Assembly: GCA_964612505.1 (NCBI GenBank)
Contig: CAZTEX010000011.1
Coordinates: forward strand, 1 to 64,000
DNA length: 64,000 nt
Direction: 5' to 3'
Source of the DNA: JAAZZY01 sp964612505
Lineage (GTDB): Bacteria; Chlamydiota; Chlamydiia; Chlamydiales; JAAZZY01
A program made the translations under genes and the position numbers. Positions 53,938-62,307 of this stretch are shown here, piece by piece. The notes under the pieces are model-generated. The model was not told the origin of the DNA, searched no databases, and saw only the letters and a program-made list of their open reading frames with translations. How positions within the stretch are numbered: the stretch's first letter is position 1; every line of letters starts with the position of its first letter.

Positions 53938-54612
53938 ATGACAGAGTTAATCTTATTGCGACATGGACAATCACAATGGAATGCCATGAATCGCTTTACA
54001 GGGTGTGTAGATATTGGATTGAGTGAGCGAGGGGTTCAAGAGGCTATCCAAGCAGGTAATGTGATCAAAGATCGTTCTATTGATCTTGTTTTTACTTCGG
54101 CATTAACCCGGGCGCAAATGACAGCAATGCTTGCGATCAACCAACATAGCTCTAAAAAACCCCTTCTATTTATTCATTCAGGAAAAAAAGCAAAAGAATG
54201 GGGGGAGGAGTGCTGTTTAAAAGAGGCTTTAAAAATGTGTATCCCTACTTTTGTAAGTTGGCATCTCAATGAGCGTTTCTATGGTAAATTGCAAGGGATG
54301 AATAAAGATGAAGCTAGAGCAAAATTTGGTGAGGAGCAAGTGCAAATCTGGAGACGTAGTTTTGATATCTGTCCTCCGGGTGGAGAGAGTCTTAAAATGA
54401 CTTCAAAAAGAACCTTGCCCTATTTTAAAAAAGAAATATTACCTAAATTAAAAAAGAACAATATTTTAATTACTGCCCATGGAAATTCTCTAAGATCCAT
54501 TTGCATGTATTTAGATGGACTAAGCCCTGAAGAAGTCGTTAAACTAGAGATACCAACGGGGCAGCCTATTATCTATCAATACCAAAAAAATACATTTATA
54601 AGGGTGCAATGA
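53938..54612 (+). CDS. gpmA: 2,3-bisphosphoglycerate-dependent phosphoglycerate mutase
   Basis: Glycolytic interconversion of 3- and 2-phosphoglycerate. 224 residues. The phosphohistidine motif is LILLRHGQSQWNAMNRFTG, residues 5-23, with the catalytic His. HLNERFYGKLQGMNK near residue 103 and the second catalytic His in ILITAHGNSLRSICMYLDG near 178 complete the site. The nifS ATG overlaps its TGA stop. From memory, the order gpmA-nifS-nifU is the same in C. trachomatis. Confidence 0.96.
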   Translation: MTELILLRHGQSQWNAMNRFTGCVDIGLSERGVQEAIQAGNVIKDRSIDLVFTSALTRAQMTAMLAINQHSSKKPLLFIHSGKKAKEWGEECCLKEALKMCIPTFVSWHLNERFYGKLQGMNKDEARAKFGEEQVQIWRRSFDICPPGGESLKMTSKRTLPYFKKEILPKLKKNNILITAHGNSLRSICMYLDGLSPEEVVKLEIPTGQPIIYQYQKNTFIRVQ

Positions 54613-55796
54613 CAGAAATTTACTTAGATCATCATACAGCGACATATCTCGATTCGGAAGTGCTGAACGTCATGCAACCCTATTTTAAAGCAAAATGGGG
54701 CAATTACTTGCAGCCTCATCAAAAAGGGCAAGAGCTGATCAAAGAGATGCATCAAATGTATCAATCAGTTTATGAACTGATTGATGCAGATCCTAAAGAA
54801 GATGATCTCATTTTTGTCTCCTCGTGTGAAGAGGCTATTTCTCATGTTTTTCAAATTGCCTATCAAAATGGAATGCAGAAATTGGGTAAGAACCATTTTC
54901 TAACATTAACGACAGAAGATGCTGCTATTTTGATGAACTTGAAGAACCTTGAAAGCATGGGTTGTAAATTAGAATATTTACCTCTCAAATCCTCAGGTGT
55001 CTTAGATGTCGACAAAATTATAGAAACAATTACCCCAAGAACAGCCCTTATTTCTCTCTCTTTAGCTCATGGACTCACGGGAATAATTCAACCTTTAGAA
55101 AAATTAAAAGAAGTTTGCAAGCTTAGAGATATTTACTTACACCTAGATATCAGTTATGCCATTGGAAAAATCGAAATCAACATCCAAGAGTTAGGTGCTG
55201 ACTTTGTTACTTTTGGAGGGGATAAATTTCATGGACCAAAAGCTTCAGGAATCCTTTACGTTCGCCCAGGAATTAAAGTAAAACCCCTTATTTTTGGTGG
55301 ACTAGAACAAAGGGGACTGCGAGGAGGGGCTATCGATGTAGCCAGCCTGGCAGGTCTTGCTCAAGCAGCCATTTTAGCTCAGCAAAAAATGAGTGAAATG
55401 TGTTTAGAAATCGCTTCATTAAGAGATGCTTTTGAATCCATTTTAATCCAAAAACTAGATCAAGTTCAGATTTTATTTGATGGGGTCATGCGATTACCCA
55501 ACGTTTCAGTCATTGCTTTTAAAAAAGTGGTTGCTGACGCCCTTTTATATATACTCAATCAGAAAAAGATCTATGCCTCTTTAGGAGGAGTACAGTTTCA
55601 GAGAATGAGCTACATTTTAGAAACACTCGGCTATCCCAGTGAAATTTGTTGTGGAGCTCTTTCGTTTGCTTTTGCTAGAACTTCTACCATCGATGAAGTA
55701 AAACAGGCTGCTGACATCATCGTGCAAACCATTGAAGAGATGGCTAAAATGACAGAACATATTGAGGAAAAAGATGGGATTAAAGCAACTAATTAA
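54609..55796 (+). CDS. NifS/IscS-like aminotransferase with degraded active site
   Basis: 395 residues of class V aminotransferase (cysteine desulfurase) fold: YLDHHTATYLDSEVLNVM start, PLP lysine in FGGDKFHGPKASG near residue 208, and GGLEQRGLRGGAIDVA near 230. Yet the desulfurase residues are changed. The usual SGSACSS loop with the active Cys is replaced by YASLGGVQFQRMSY, without Cys. HVNNEIG near residue 100 is AHGLTG, and SGATESNN is SSCEEAIS. The PLP aspartate (LDISYAIGK) and lysine are kept. Cysteine desulfurization seems unlikely. The start overlaps gpmA by four bases, and the stop lies inside nifU. It may act as a scaffold or a different PLP enzyme. Confidence 0.88.
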   Translation: MTEIYLDHHTATYLDSEVLNVMQPYFKAKWGNYLQPHQKGQELIKEMHQMYQSVYELIDADPKEDDLIFVSSCEEAISHVFQIAYQNGMQKLGKNHFLTLTTEDAAILMNLKNLESMGCKLEYLPLKSSGVLDVDKIIETITPRTALISLSLAHGLTGIIQPLEKLKEVCKLRDIYLHLDISYAIGKIEINIQELGADFVTFGGDKFHGPKASGILYVRPGIKVKPLIFGGLEQRGLRGGAIDVASLAGLAQAAILAQQKMSEMCLEIASLRDAFESILIQKLDQVQILFDGVMRLPNVSVIAFKKVVADALLYILNQKKIYASLGGVQFQRMSYILETLGYPSEICCGALSFAFARTSTIDEVKQAADIIVQTIEEMAKMTEHIEEKDGIKATN

Positions 55797-56538
55797 AAGT
55801 TCATTTTGGGCAAGATATAGCCATAAGCTTTCTCAACATATTCAAAGGCCTCGTTCTGTAGGAGTATTTACTCAAGAGGATGGGGAGAGTTGCGCGCTCA
55901 GGTTTGTCCAAGGTCAAGCAGGCGACATTTCAATGGGCAATTGGGCACAATATTTTTGGTTAGTAGATCCCAATGATGGTATTGTGGTAGATGCTAGATA
56001 TCAAGTTTATGGAGAATCCATTTTAATAGGATTATTAGAAGCAGCTTCTAATCTCATTATTGGTAAAAACTATGACCAAGCTGCTCGCGTTCATATAGAA
56101 GTTTTAGATAATGCTTTGCGAGATAAAAATGATACAGGAGCATTCCCTGATGAAGCGATTGCGCATGTATCGATTGTTACTGAAGCAATTAAAAAATGTG
56201 CTCAGCAGTGTATGGATATTCCTATTTCATTAAGTTATGAGGCTCCTCCTATCCATTCTTCACCTGTGGAAGGAAATGGATATCCTGATTTTGATAAGCT
56301 TAGCCTCTCTCAAAAAATAGCGCTCATTGATCAAGTGCTTGATCAAGAGGTTAGACCTTATATTGAAATGGATGCGGGAGGGGTCGAAGTTGTTGGTTTG
56401 CAGCAAGATCAATTAACGATTAGCTACAAAGGGACATGCACCTCTTGCTTTTCAGCAACGGGGGCAACACTCTCTTTTATTCAACAGGTGATTCGAGCAA
56501 AAGTAGATCCAAAGCTAAAGGTTATTCCCAACCTTTAA
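55774..56538 (+). CDS. NifU-like protein with non-canonical scaffold domain
   Basis: 254 residues from ATG 55774 (GAGGAAAAAG just upstream). It overlaps nifS by 23 bases. The N-terminal half follows the IscU/NifU fold (DISMGNWAQYFWLVDPNDG ... DARYQVYGESILIG ... EAASNLIIGKNYDQA), but its three scaffold cysteines are replaced: CGD to MGN, YGC to YGE, and the third Cys site is absent. The C-terminal Nfu domain keeps its CxxC motif as GTCTSCFSATGATLSFIQ near residue 215, so Fe-S transfer by this half could still work. The 3' end overlaps birA by 17 bases. A chlamydial nifU sits in this place from memory. Confidence 0.85.
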   Translation: MGLKQLIKSSFWARYSHKLSQHIQRPRSVGVFTQEDGESCALRFVQGQAGDISMGNWAQYFWLVDPNDGIVVDARYQVYGESILIGLLEAASNLIIGKNYDQAARVHIEVLDNALRDKNDTGAFPDEAIAHVSIVTEAIKKCAQQCMDIPISLSYEAPPIHSSPVEGNGYPDFDKLSLSQKIALIDQVLDQEVRPYIEMDAGGVEVVGLQQDQLTISYKGTCTSCFSATGATLSFIQQVIRAKVDPKLKVIPNL

Positions 56539-57256
56539 TTTCCCCTGAAACATATTTGTGCTCATGTCCATCACGGGTCTTCAGCACTAACGCCCCATCT
56601 TTATCTACTCTGCAATAATGTCCTTCAATGACTTCGTGACTAAGATCAAAAAGGACTTTTTTCCCAGCTAAAAAAGAAATCTCTTCAAAATCTTTTAAAA
56701 AAACTTCAAATCCACGTTCAAGAAAGAGTTTTAGATTCCTTTTAAAAATAATTTCTGCGGGTCTCAAAATGGATTCTACAGAGCAAGTTGTCTCTGTTTC
56801 TGCTAAGATGGAAGTTGCTGCTTTTTCTATATGAGCTAGTTCATCTGGCTTCATATTGATATTGATCCCAACTCCTACAAAGAAAATGCGTCCCCCTTGA
56901 ATCTCTTTTGTTTCGGTTAAGATGCCGCCGAGTTTTTTATTATTTACATAAACATCATTAGGCCATTTTAACAAAACTTGTAATCCTAGCTTTTGCAATA
57001 CTTCAGCAAATGTTAAACCTGTCACCAAGCTGAGAGGATTAAATGAAAATTTTAAATGGGGTACGAAAAAAGAAAAAGTGACATAAAGACCCGCTCCTTC
57101 TGGAGAATACCAATGTCGATTAGATCGACCTCGTCCTTTAGATTGTTGAGTAGCTGTAATAACATGCAACTTTGACAAGTCAAAAGAATGGAAATTTTCT
57201 TTAGCCCAGTCTTGAGTTGAATCAATTTTTTCAAAGTGATGGTAAATAGAGTCCAT
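56522..57256 (-). CDS. birA: Biotin--[acetyl-CoA-carboxylase] ligase
   Basis: Attaches biotin to the carboxyl-carrier protein of acetyl-CoA carboxylase. 244 residues without the N-terminal DNA-binding domain, so ligase only, not a repressor. The biotinyl-AMP loop motif KGRGRSNRHWYSPEGAGLYV is near residues 40-59, then LKWPNDVYVNNKKLGGILTE near 95-114, both diagnostic. The C-terminal SH3-like domain follows. It lies 83 bases downstream of the peptidase gene on the same strand and overlaps the convergent nifU gene. Confidence 0.95.
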   Translation of the reverse strand: MDSIYHHFEKIDSTQDWAKENFHSFDLSKLHVITATQQSKGRGRSNRHWYSPEGAGLYVTFSFFVPHLKFSFNPLSLVTGLTFAEVLQKLGLQVLLKWPNDVYVNNKKLGGILTETKEIQGGRIFFVGVGININMKPDELAHIEKAATSILAETETTCSVESILRPAEIIFKRNLKLFLERGFEVFLKDFEEISFLAGKKVLFDLSHEVIEGHYCRVDKDGALVLKTRDGHEHKYVSGEIKGWE

Positions 57257-57339
57257 AAAATTATCTTGAGAGGGGTGTTTTATTTATAAAAGTTAATTAC
57301 CTTTTCCCTAACTGAATTTTTTAATAAAAGCAACACAAG

Positions 57340-58929
57340 TTAAGAGCAAAATTCTTTAATCCATGAATCAAACTGCAAAGGTTTCCCAAAAATATTGATA
57401 TTGAGACGATTCCAAGACATTCGGTTACCAGGGAAAAATAATTTTTCATTTAAAAATTGAGAGCAGTATTTTTCCCCATACATGGAGGGAGAGCCTGTTT
57501 CTTTTTTAAAATGTTCTTTGAACATCGAAGCCAAAAATTCTCCTAGCAAATAGCTATAATAATATACAGGAGCTATGCCAAAGTGACATTTACAAGCCCA
57601 ATCATTTTGCTCTCCACGTAGTGAAGGAGGACAAATGCGCTGATATTTTTGCACCAGGCTCCACCAAAGAGCATTTAAATCTTGCTCAGGATTTGCATAG
57701 AGAGCCGCTTCAAAATGGACCATCACGAGCACCCAACGACTAAAAATAATTTGGCGTCTCTTTTGACTTTCAATGGCTTCGGCTGTTACTTGCTCTATAT
57801 TTTCATCCTGGATGATGCTTTTTAAATATAGAGGGTCATAGGCGTGTCTTCCAGTCATTAAAGCCACAGCTTCAGTTGTCAGCATATGGGGCGGGGTTCG
57901 AAGATACCAATTCAATGTTGGATCAAATGCTTTTTCGTAGACGGCATGACCAAGCTCGTGAATGAGTGTTTCTAGCCAGCGGATATTGGGTCGAATATTA
58001 GTTAGAATGCGAATATCTTTATTTCGATCAAGGTTCGTACAAAAAGCATGTTGGTTTTTTTCTTTTCGTTCATAAAGATCGCTCTTATTTAAGATATCAT
58101 CGACCTCAAATCCCATAGAATTAAAGAACTGCTTAGAGGCTTTTACAATATCGATATTTTTTAAAAGGTCATCTAGATTGGGTGAAATGAGCGGATCTTC
58201 TTGGCAGAATGGATCATTCCAAGCCCATGGACCGATCGCTAGGGTCGTCGTTTGAAATTGTTTAGCTAATTTTTCTGCAATGTTTTTTGAAAGAAGGGAG
58301 TGACTTTCTTTAGATGCCTCATCAAAATGGCTTAGAAATTTAAATAACCAGTCATGATCAATTTCATCATGTTCTAGTTTCATTTTATAATAATCGGCAT
58401 AACCTAAGCGATGAGCTAACTGATTTCTTAATTTGACCAGCTTTAGTAAGAGAGGGGCTAAATAATTACCAACTTTTTTAGTCGCGTCCCAGGCTTGCTT
58501 TCTTCTTTCTATTTGCTTTTCTGCCTTCAAGATGTTTAGAAGATCATTTTCTGTTACATCGTTATTTTCAAACCGACTCCTGAAGTTGACATACGCTTGA
58601 GCAATCTCTACTTCTGCATTAGAGATTTCTTTTAATAAAGAGGGAGGGGCTAGAGCCATTTTGTGTTTGTTAATCATGAGATTTAAGATACGCAGAAGGT
58701 CTGAACTGGTGATAGAGCCCTCTTTTTTCCAATCCAAAAATTTTTGATAATTTTCTTCATTACTATAAAGAAGTTTTAGCTCTGTTGTTAAAAGAGATAA
58801 TTGTTCTGCAGCCTCTTTAGAACCTGTTGTTTCTAATTTCCAAGAAGCATGCTTGACAGCAATGGTTTTTGTTTGGATAGTTGAGATCAATTCTTCAAGA
58901 AAAACGTTGAAGGCTTCTTCCGTCTTCAT
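57340..58929 (-). CDS. M2/M3-like zinc metallopeptidase
   Basis: About 529 residues from the ATG at 58929 (GTGGAAAT upstream); an ATG nine codons earlier has no ribosome site. Gluzincin metallopeptidase with HELGHAVYEKAF near residue 320 as the HExxH zinc site and the downstream Glu in TTEAVALMTGRHA near 350. The N terminus (ASWKLETTGSKEAAEQL) and end (PVYYYSYLLGEFLASMF ... FFPGNRMSWNRL) resemble bacterial M2/ACE-like peptidases more than thimet oligopeptidases. No signal peptide, so cytosolic oligopeptide breakdown is likely. Near neighbours on this strand are birA (downstream) and the divergent rodA. Confidence 0.8.
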   Translation of the reverse strand: MKTEEAFNVFLEELISTIQTKTIAVKHASWKLETTGSKEAAEQLSLLTTELKLLYSNEENYQKFLDWKKEGSITSSDLLRILNLMINKHKMALAPPSLLKEISNAEVEIAQAYVNFRSRFENNDVTENDLLNILKAEKQIERRKQAWDATKKVGNYLAPLLLKLVKLRNQLAHRLGYADYYKMKLEHDEIDHDWLFKFLSHFDEASKESHSLLSKNIAEKLAKQFQTTTLAIGPWAWNDPFCQEDPLISPNLDDLLKNIDIVKASKQFFNSMGFEVDDILNKSDLYERKEKNQHAFCTNLDRNKDIRILTNIRPNIRWLETLIHELGHAVYEKAFDPTLNWYLRTPPHMLTTEAVALMTGRHAYDPLYLKSIIQDENIEQVTAEAIESQKRRQIIFSRWVLVMVHFEAALYANPEQDLNALWWSLVQKYQRICPPSLRGEQNDWACKCHFGIAPVYYYSYLLGEFLASMFKEHFKKETGSPSMYGEKYCSQFLNEKLFFPGNRMSWNRLNINIFGKPLQFDSWIKEFCS

Positions 58930-58998
58930 ATATATTTCCACGCGTTGAGCAAACATTTAATTTTTTTAAGATTACTAGAATTTTTTTTTTTAAGATAG

Positions 58999-60141
58999 AT
59001 GAAGTTATTCGAAATAAAGTATCTCAAACGAATTGATTTACGTCTTTTTTTTGTTACCGTTGTTTTAATGATCATTAGTTTGATGATTATGTCAGAGGCG
59101 CACACCTTGAGCCAAGTTGAAGAGATTATTGGCGAAACATTTTGGACGCCTTTAGCTTTAAGTCAGCTGAAGTGGTTCTTCATAGGGTTTATCGTTTATT
59201 TTTTATCAGCCTCTTTTGATTACAATAAATTAAGAGAATGGGCATGGATTTTATATCTACTCATGCTAATAGCTCTCATAGGCCTTTTCTTTACCTCAGA
59301 AAGCCATAATGTGCAGAGATGGTATCGAATACCTGGATTGTTTTATGTGCAGCCCTCTGAGCTCGCTAAGCTCATTGTTGTGATTGCGTTGAGCTGGTTT
59401 TTAGAAAAGCAAAAGAACTACAGCACTCAACTAAGCACGGCCTTTTATGCTGGTTTGATTGTCGGAATTCCCTTCTTGCTTATTTTAATGCAGCCCGATT
59501 TGGGCTCTGCACTCGTTCTTTATCCGATTGCCCTGGTGATGTTTTATTTTGCAGACTTATATGCCCCCCTTGTCAAATTGATGACTTGTGGTTTAGTCAT
59601 AGGAATGGTTGTTTTTTCATCTATCCTAATGGGAATTGTCCCATATGAGAAAGCCAAGCCGATTGCCACAATCTTTCTAAAAGAGTATCAGTATCAAAGA
59701 CTTGACCCAAATGATTACCATCATAAGTCAGCAGCGACAGCTATTTCATTAGGAGGGTTAACAGGCAGAGGATGGAGGCAAGGTGATTTTACAAGTGGGG
59801 GATGGCTACCAGCCCCACAAACAGACTCCGTTTTTCCTAATTGGGGGGAGCATTATGGCTTTATAGGGCTTGTTTTTTTACTGGTAATTTTTTATATTTT
59901 ATTATCCTTAAGTTTCAAAGTATCAACAGTTGCAAAAGATCATTTTGGTCAACTTTTGTCAACAGGAGTTGCAGTTTATTTGGCAATGCATATTCTAATC
60001 AATATAGGCATGATGTGCGGAATGTTGCCGATTACGGGCGTTCCCTTAATTCTAGTGACCTATGGGGGATCATCTATTATTGTTACAATGGGTGCTCTAG
60101 GAATGTTACAAAGTATCTATAGCCGGAGGTTTATGTTTTGA
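58999..60141 (+). CDS. rodA: Rod shape-determining protein RodA (SEDS glycosyltransferase)
   Basis: Peptidoglycan polymerase of the SEDS family (FtsW/RodA/SpoVE), acting with PBP2. 380 residues with ten membrane segments. Signatures are WYRIPGLFYVQPSELAKL near 108-125, LILMQPDLGSALVLYPIA near 155-172, the loop AISLGGLTGRGWRQGDF near 250 and VFPNWGEHYGFIGLVF. The C-terminal MLPITGVPLILVTYGGSSI is the SEDS motif with the PLxSYGGS pattern. Chlamydial rodA sits beside birA from memory. The next gene starts within its stop (TTGA overlap). Confidence 0.95.
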   Translation: MKLFEIKYLKRIDLRLFFVTVVLMIISLMIMSEAHTLSQVEEIIGETFWTPLALSQLKWFFIGFIVYFLSASFDYNKLREWAWILYLLMLIALIGLFFTSESHNVQRWYRIPGLFYVQPSELAKLIVVIALSWFLEKQKNYSTQLSTAFYAGLIVGIPFLLILMQPDLGSALVLYPIALVMFYFADLYAPLVKLMTCGLVIGMVVFSSILMGIVPYEKAKPIATIFLKEYQYQRLDPNDYHHKSAATAISLGGLTGRGWRQGDFTSGGWLPAPQTDSVFPNWGEHYGFIGLVFLLVIFYILLSLSFKVSTVAKDHFGQLLSTGVAVYLAMHILINIGMMCGMLPITGVPLILVTYGGSSIIVTMGALGMLQSIYSRRFMF

Positions 60142-60686
60142 AAGACTCAACTAAACATACATTTTTATTTCATCCAGAGCAATGGGTGGGTGATGGGACG
60201 ATTACTTTTAATGAGTTTGGCCACGGCTTAAAATTTTACACTCATTGGAAAGTAGCTGATCAAGCCAAAGAAGAGGCTAGATGCATTCAAGAAATTGAAG
60301 TAGAAGGGTTAATGGACAAAACCCAAAACAAGTTCACTTTGACAGAAATCAAAAACAATACTTTTATTATTACTTTAGAGAACGAAAGTCTTGGCAAAGT
60401 GATTGGTAAGGGTGTTTATGATGATAAAACAGTTGCTTGGGAATTTTCTAACAAAGAGCTTGGCTTTGAAGGTTTTGAAGTTTATGAGCTTCAAGAAGAT
60501 GGTGGATATGTAACTCGAGGAGAATATATTTCCATTGATCAACTGCGAACCATTATTGAAGGCAAGATTTGGAAAAAACAAGCTACTAAGCGTGACAAAA
60601 AAAGTACCTCTGCAAAAGTGGAAGAAAGCGCTGTTGAAGAAAAAGAAGAGACAGAAGGATCTGGGAATTCAACAGATTCAGATTGA
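60138..60686 (+). CDS. Hypothetical protein coupled to rodA
   Basis: 182 residues, not recognised. The first 125 residues look like a compact beta-rich domain (FLFHPEQWVGDGTITFNEFG ... NTFIITLENESLGKVIGKGV ... GYVTRGEYISIDQL), followed by a basic then acidic low-complexity tail (KSTSAKVEESAVEEKEETEG). No signal peptide or membrane segment. The TTG start overlaps the rodA stop by four bases and has GGAGG nine bases upstream, so translation is coupled to rodA. A role with the elongation machinery is inferred from coupling only. Confidence 0.78.
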   Translation: MKDSTKHTFLFHPEQWVGDGTITFNEFGHGLKFYTHWKVADQAKEEARCIQEIEVEGLMDKTQNKFTLTEIKNNTFIITLENESLGKVIGKGVYDDKTVAWEFSNKELGFEGFEVYELQEDGGYVTRGEYISIDQLRTIIEGKIWKKQATKRDKKSTSAKVEESAVEEKEETEGSGNSTDSD

Positions 60687-60724
60687 TTCTGTAGATCGTG
60701 CTTTAAACGACGAGCTTATATTCT

Positions 60725-61951
60725 TTAACAAGGAATCACTTTAAACGTTAAAAGAAACTGTAGGATGATCACAGCGACGCCTATGATCATCATCGCTGCT
60801 AGTGATATTTTGCCGCCCACAACCTGATATTTTCGTTCAATATGAAGCTTATAACGGCTTTTCCAAAGCATTAAGGCAGGTAAGATAACAAATAAGGTGG
60901 CGCATCCAAAACTTCCTGCGTAGCTTATTGCCAATAGAAAGATTTTTGGAAATAAAATCGCTATGACATAGGGAGGGATGAAAATTAAAGAGCACAAAAT
61001 AGTTTTGCCACTTCCTGTTTTTTCAATTTTAAAACCATCTGCTAGAAAATCAAATAGACTTAAAATGACTCCTAAATACGACGTTGCAATCGCACAAAAA
61101 GCAAAGATTTGACTGAAAGAGTTGACAGAACCATTTTTAAGAATGGCTACCAATCCCTGAGAAGCAGATTGGCCATTTCTAAGTAGATGTTTAATGCTAA
61201 TAGAGCCCTCTATTGGAATAATACCCAAAACAAACCACTCCCAAATTATATAAATAATAAGTGGGATGAAGCCGCCAAGAATAATAACCCATTTTAACGC
61301 TTTCAGGTCTCGTTTAAGATAGGTCGTTAAAGAGGGAATGACATTTTGAAAAGTAAAGGAGGTCGCAATCACAGGAATTCCCATGAGCGAGTATTTCCAA
61401 TTAGAGGTTAAAAGGTATTCTGTATTGATAAATCGAGCGCCTAGGCTAATTAACAAAACATAGCTTACCACAATTCCTAAGACAAGTACGATATTTGTAT
61501 TGGCTAAAGCTCGAGTACCAGAGTACAACGCAGGCAAATAAAGTAGTAAGCTGAGTGTAACTCCCACCCAGTTTGAAAATGGCATCTTAAAAATAACCAT
61601 CAACAAACTATTAATTAATGTTCCGCTAAGTGCAAGGTATGCAACAGATACGCTATAGAAAAGAAAAATATAAGTCGTAAAAGCAAAAGCTCTACCCACT
61701 GGCCCTAGTGTAGTTTTGGCCATTGAAAGTAAGTTAGCCTCATATCCTAGAGTTAGATTGACTTCTAGCAACATAAGGCTTGCGTAAGTTACGATAAGCC
61801 AGGAAATAATGTAGATAAGCACAGCTGGCCAAAAACCAGCAAGACCTGTTAAAACAGGAAGAGCCAACATCCCAGCACCAATACTTGTTCCAGCTGCGAT
61901 GAGCACAGCCCCTAAAAAAGTAATTGGTTTAGATTTGGATGTAGACTCCAT
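60725..61951 (-). CDS. tyrP: Aromatic amino acid permease (TyrP/HAAAP family)
   Basis: 408 residues, eleven predicted membrane helices. The N terminus FLGAVLIAAGTSIGAGMLALPVLTG has the HAAAP motif AGTxIGAGMLALP. The family is specific for Tyr, Trp or Phe; chlamydiae use TyrP for tyrosine or tryptophan uptake. Helices 3-5 (VNLTLGYEANLLSMA) and the FTFQNVIPSLTTYLKRDL motif near residue 200 agree with TyrP. It lies 22 bases downstream of rpsJ on the same strand without an apparent terminator, so it may be read from the ribosomal protein operon. Substrate within the aromatic group is not resolved. Confidence 0.9.
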   Translation of the reverse strand: MESTSKSKPITFLGAVLIAAGTSIGAGMLALPVLTGLAGFWPAVLIYIISWLIVTYASLMLLEVNLTLGYEANLLSMAKTTLGPVGRAFAFTTYIFLFYSVSVAYLALSGTLINSLLMVIFKMPFSNWVGVTLSLLLYLPALYSGTRALANTNIVLVLGIVVSYVLLISLGARFINTEYLLTSNWKYSLMGIPVIATSFTFQNVIPSLTTYLKRDLKALKWVIILGGFIPLIIYIIWEWFVLGIIPIEGSISIKHLLRNGQSASQGLVAILKNGSVNSFSQIFAFCAIATSYLGVILSLFDFLADGFKIEKTGSGKTILCSLIFIPPYVIAILFPKIFLLAISYAGSFGCATLFVILPALMLWKSRYKLHIERKYQVVGGKISLAAMMIIGVAVIILQFLLTFKVIPC

Positions 61952-61973
61952 TGATTACTAACTAAATTTGTGT

Positions 61974-62294
61974 TTATGCAGCTTTAATTTTGATATCTAC
62001 CCCTGCAGGCAAAGTTAATGTTTTTAAGGCATCAACGGTTCTTCCTGTTGGGTTTAAAATATCCATCAAACGTTTATGTGTTCTAATTTCAAACTGCTCT
62101 CTTGATTTACGATCAATGTGAGGAGATCTTAAAACAGTGTATATTTCTCTTCTTGTGGGTAAAGGAATTGGACCGACAACTCTTGCACCTGTTCTTTTAG
62201 CTGTTTCAACGATATCTGCAGTAGCGCGATCTAAAATTCTTTGATCGTAACCTTTAAGTCGGATTCTAATTTTTTGTTTATCTTCTTTAGCCAT
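61974..62294 (-). CDS. rpsJ: 30S ribosomal protein S10
   Basis: 106 residues, the full S10 (also NusE). KIRIRLKGYDQRILDRATAD at the N terminus, then VGPIPLPTRREIYTVLRSPH and the conserved EQFEIRTHKRLMDI region near the middle. Besides its place in the 30S subunit head, S10 takes part in Nus antitermination. It lies 13 bases downstream of fusA. In chlamydiae S10 follows fusA in the str-type operon rather than heading the S10 operon. Confidence 0.98.
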   Translation of the reverse strand: MAKEDKQKIRIRLKGYDQRILDRATADIVETAKRTGARVVGPIPLPTRREIYTVLRSPHIDRKSREQFEIRTHKRLMDILNPTGRTVDALKTLTLPAGVDIKIKAA

Positions 62295-62307
62295 TTTTTT
62301 CTCTTAA

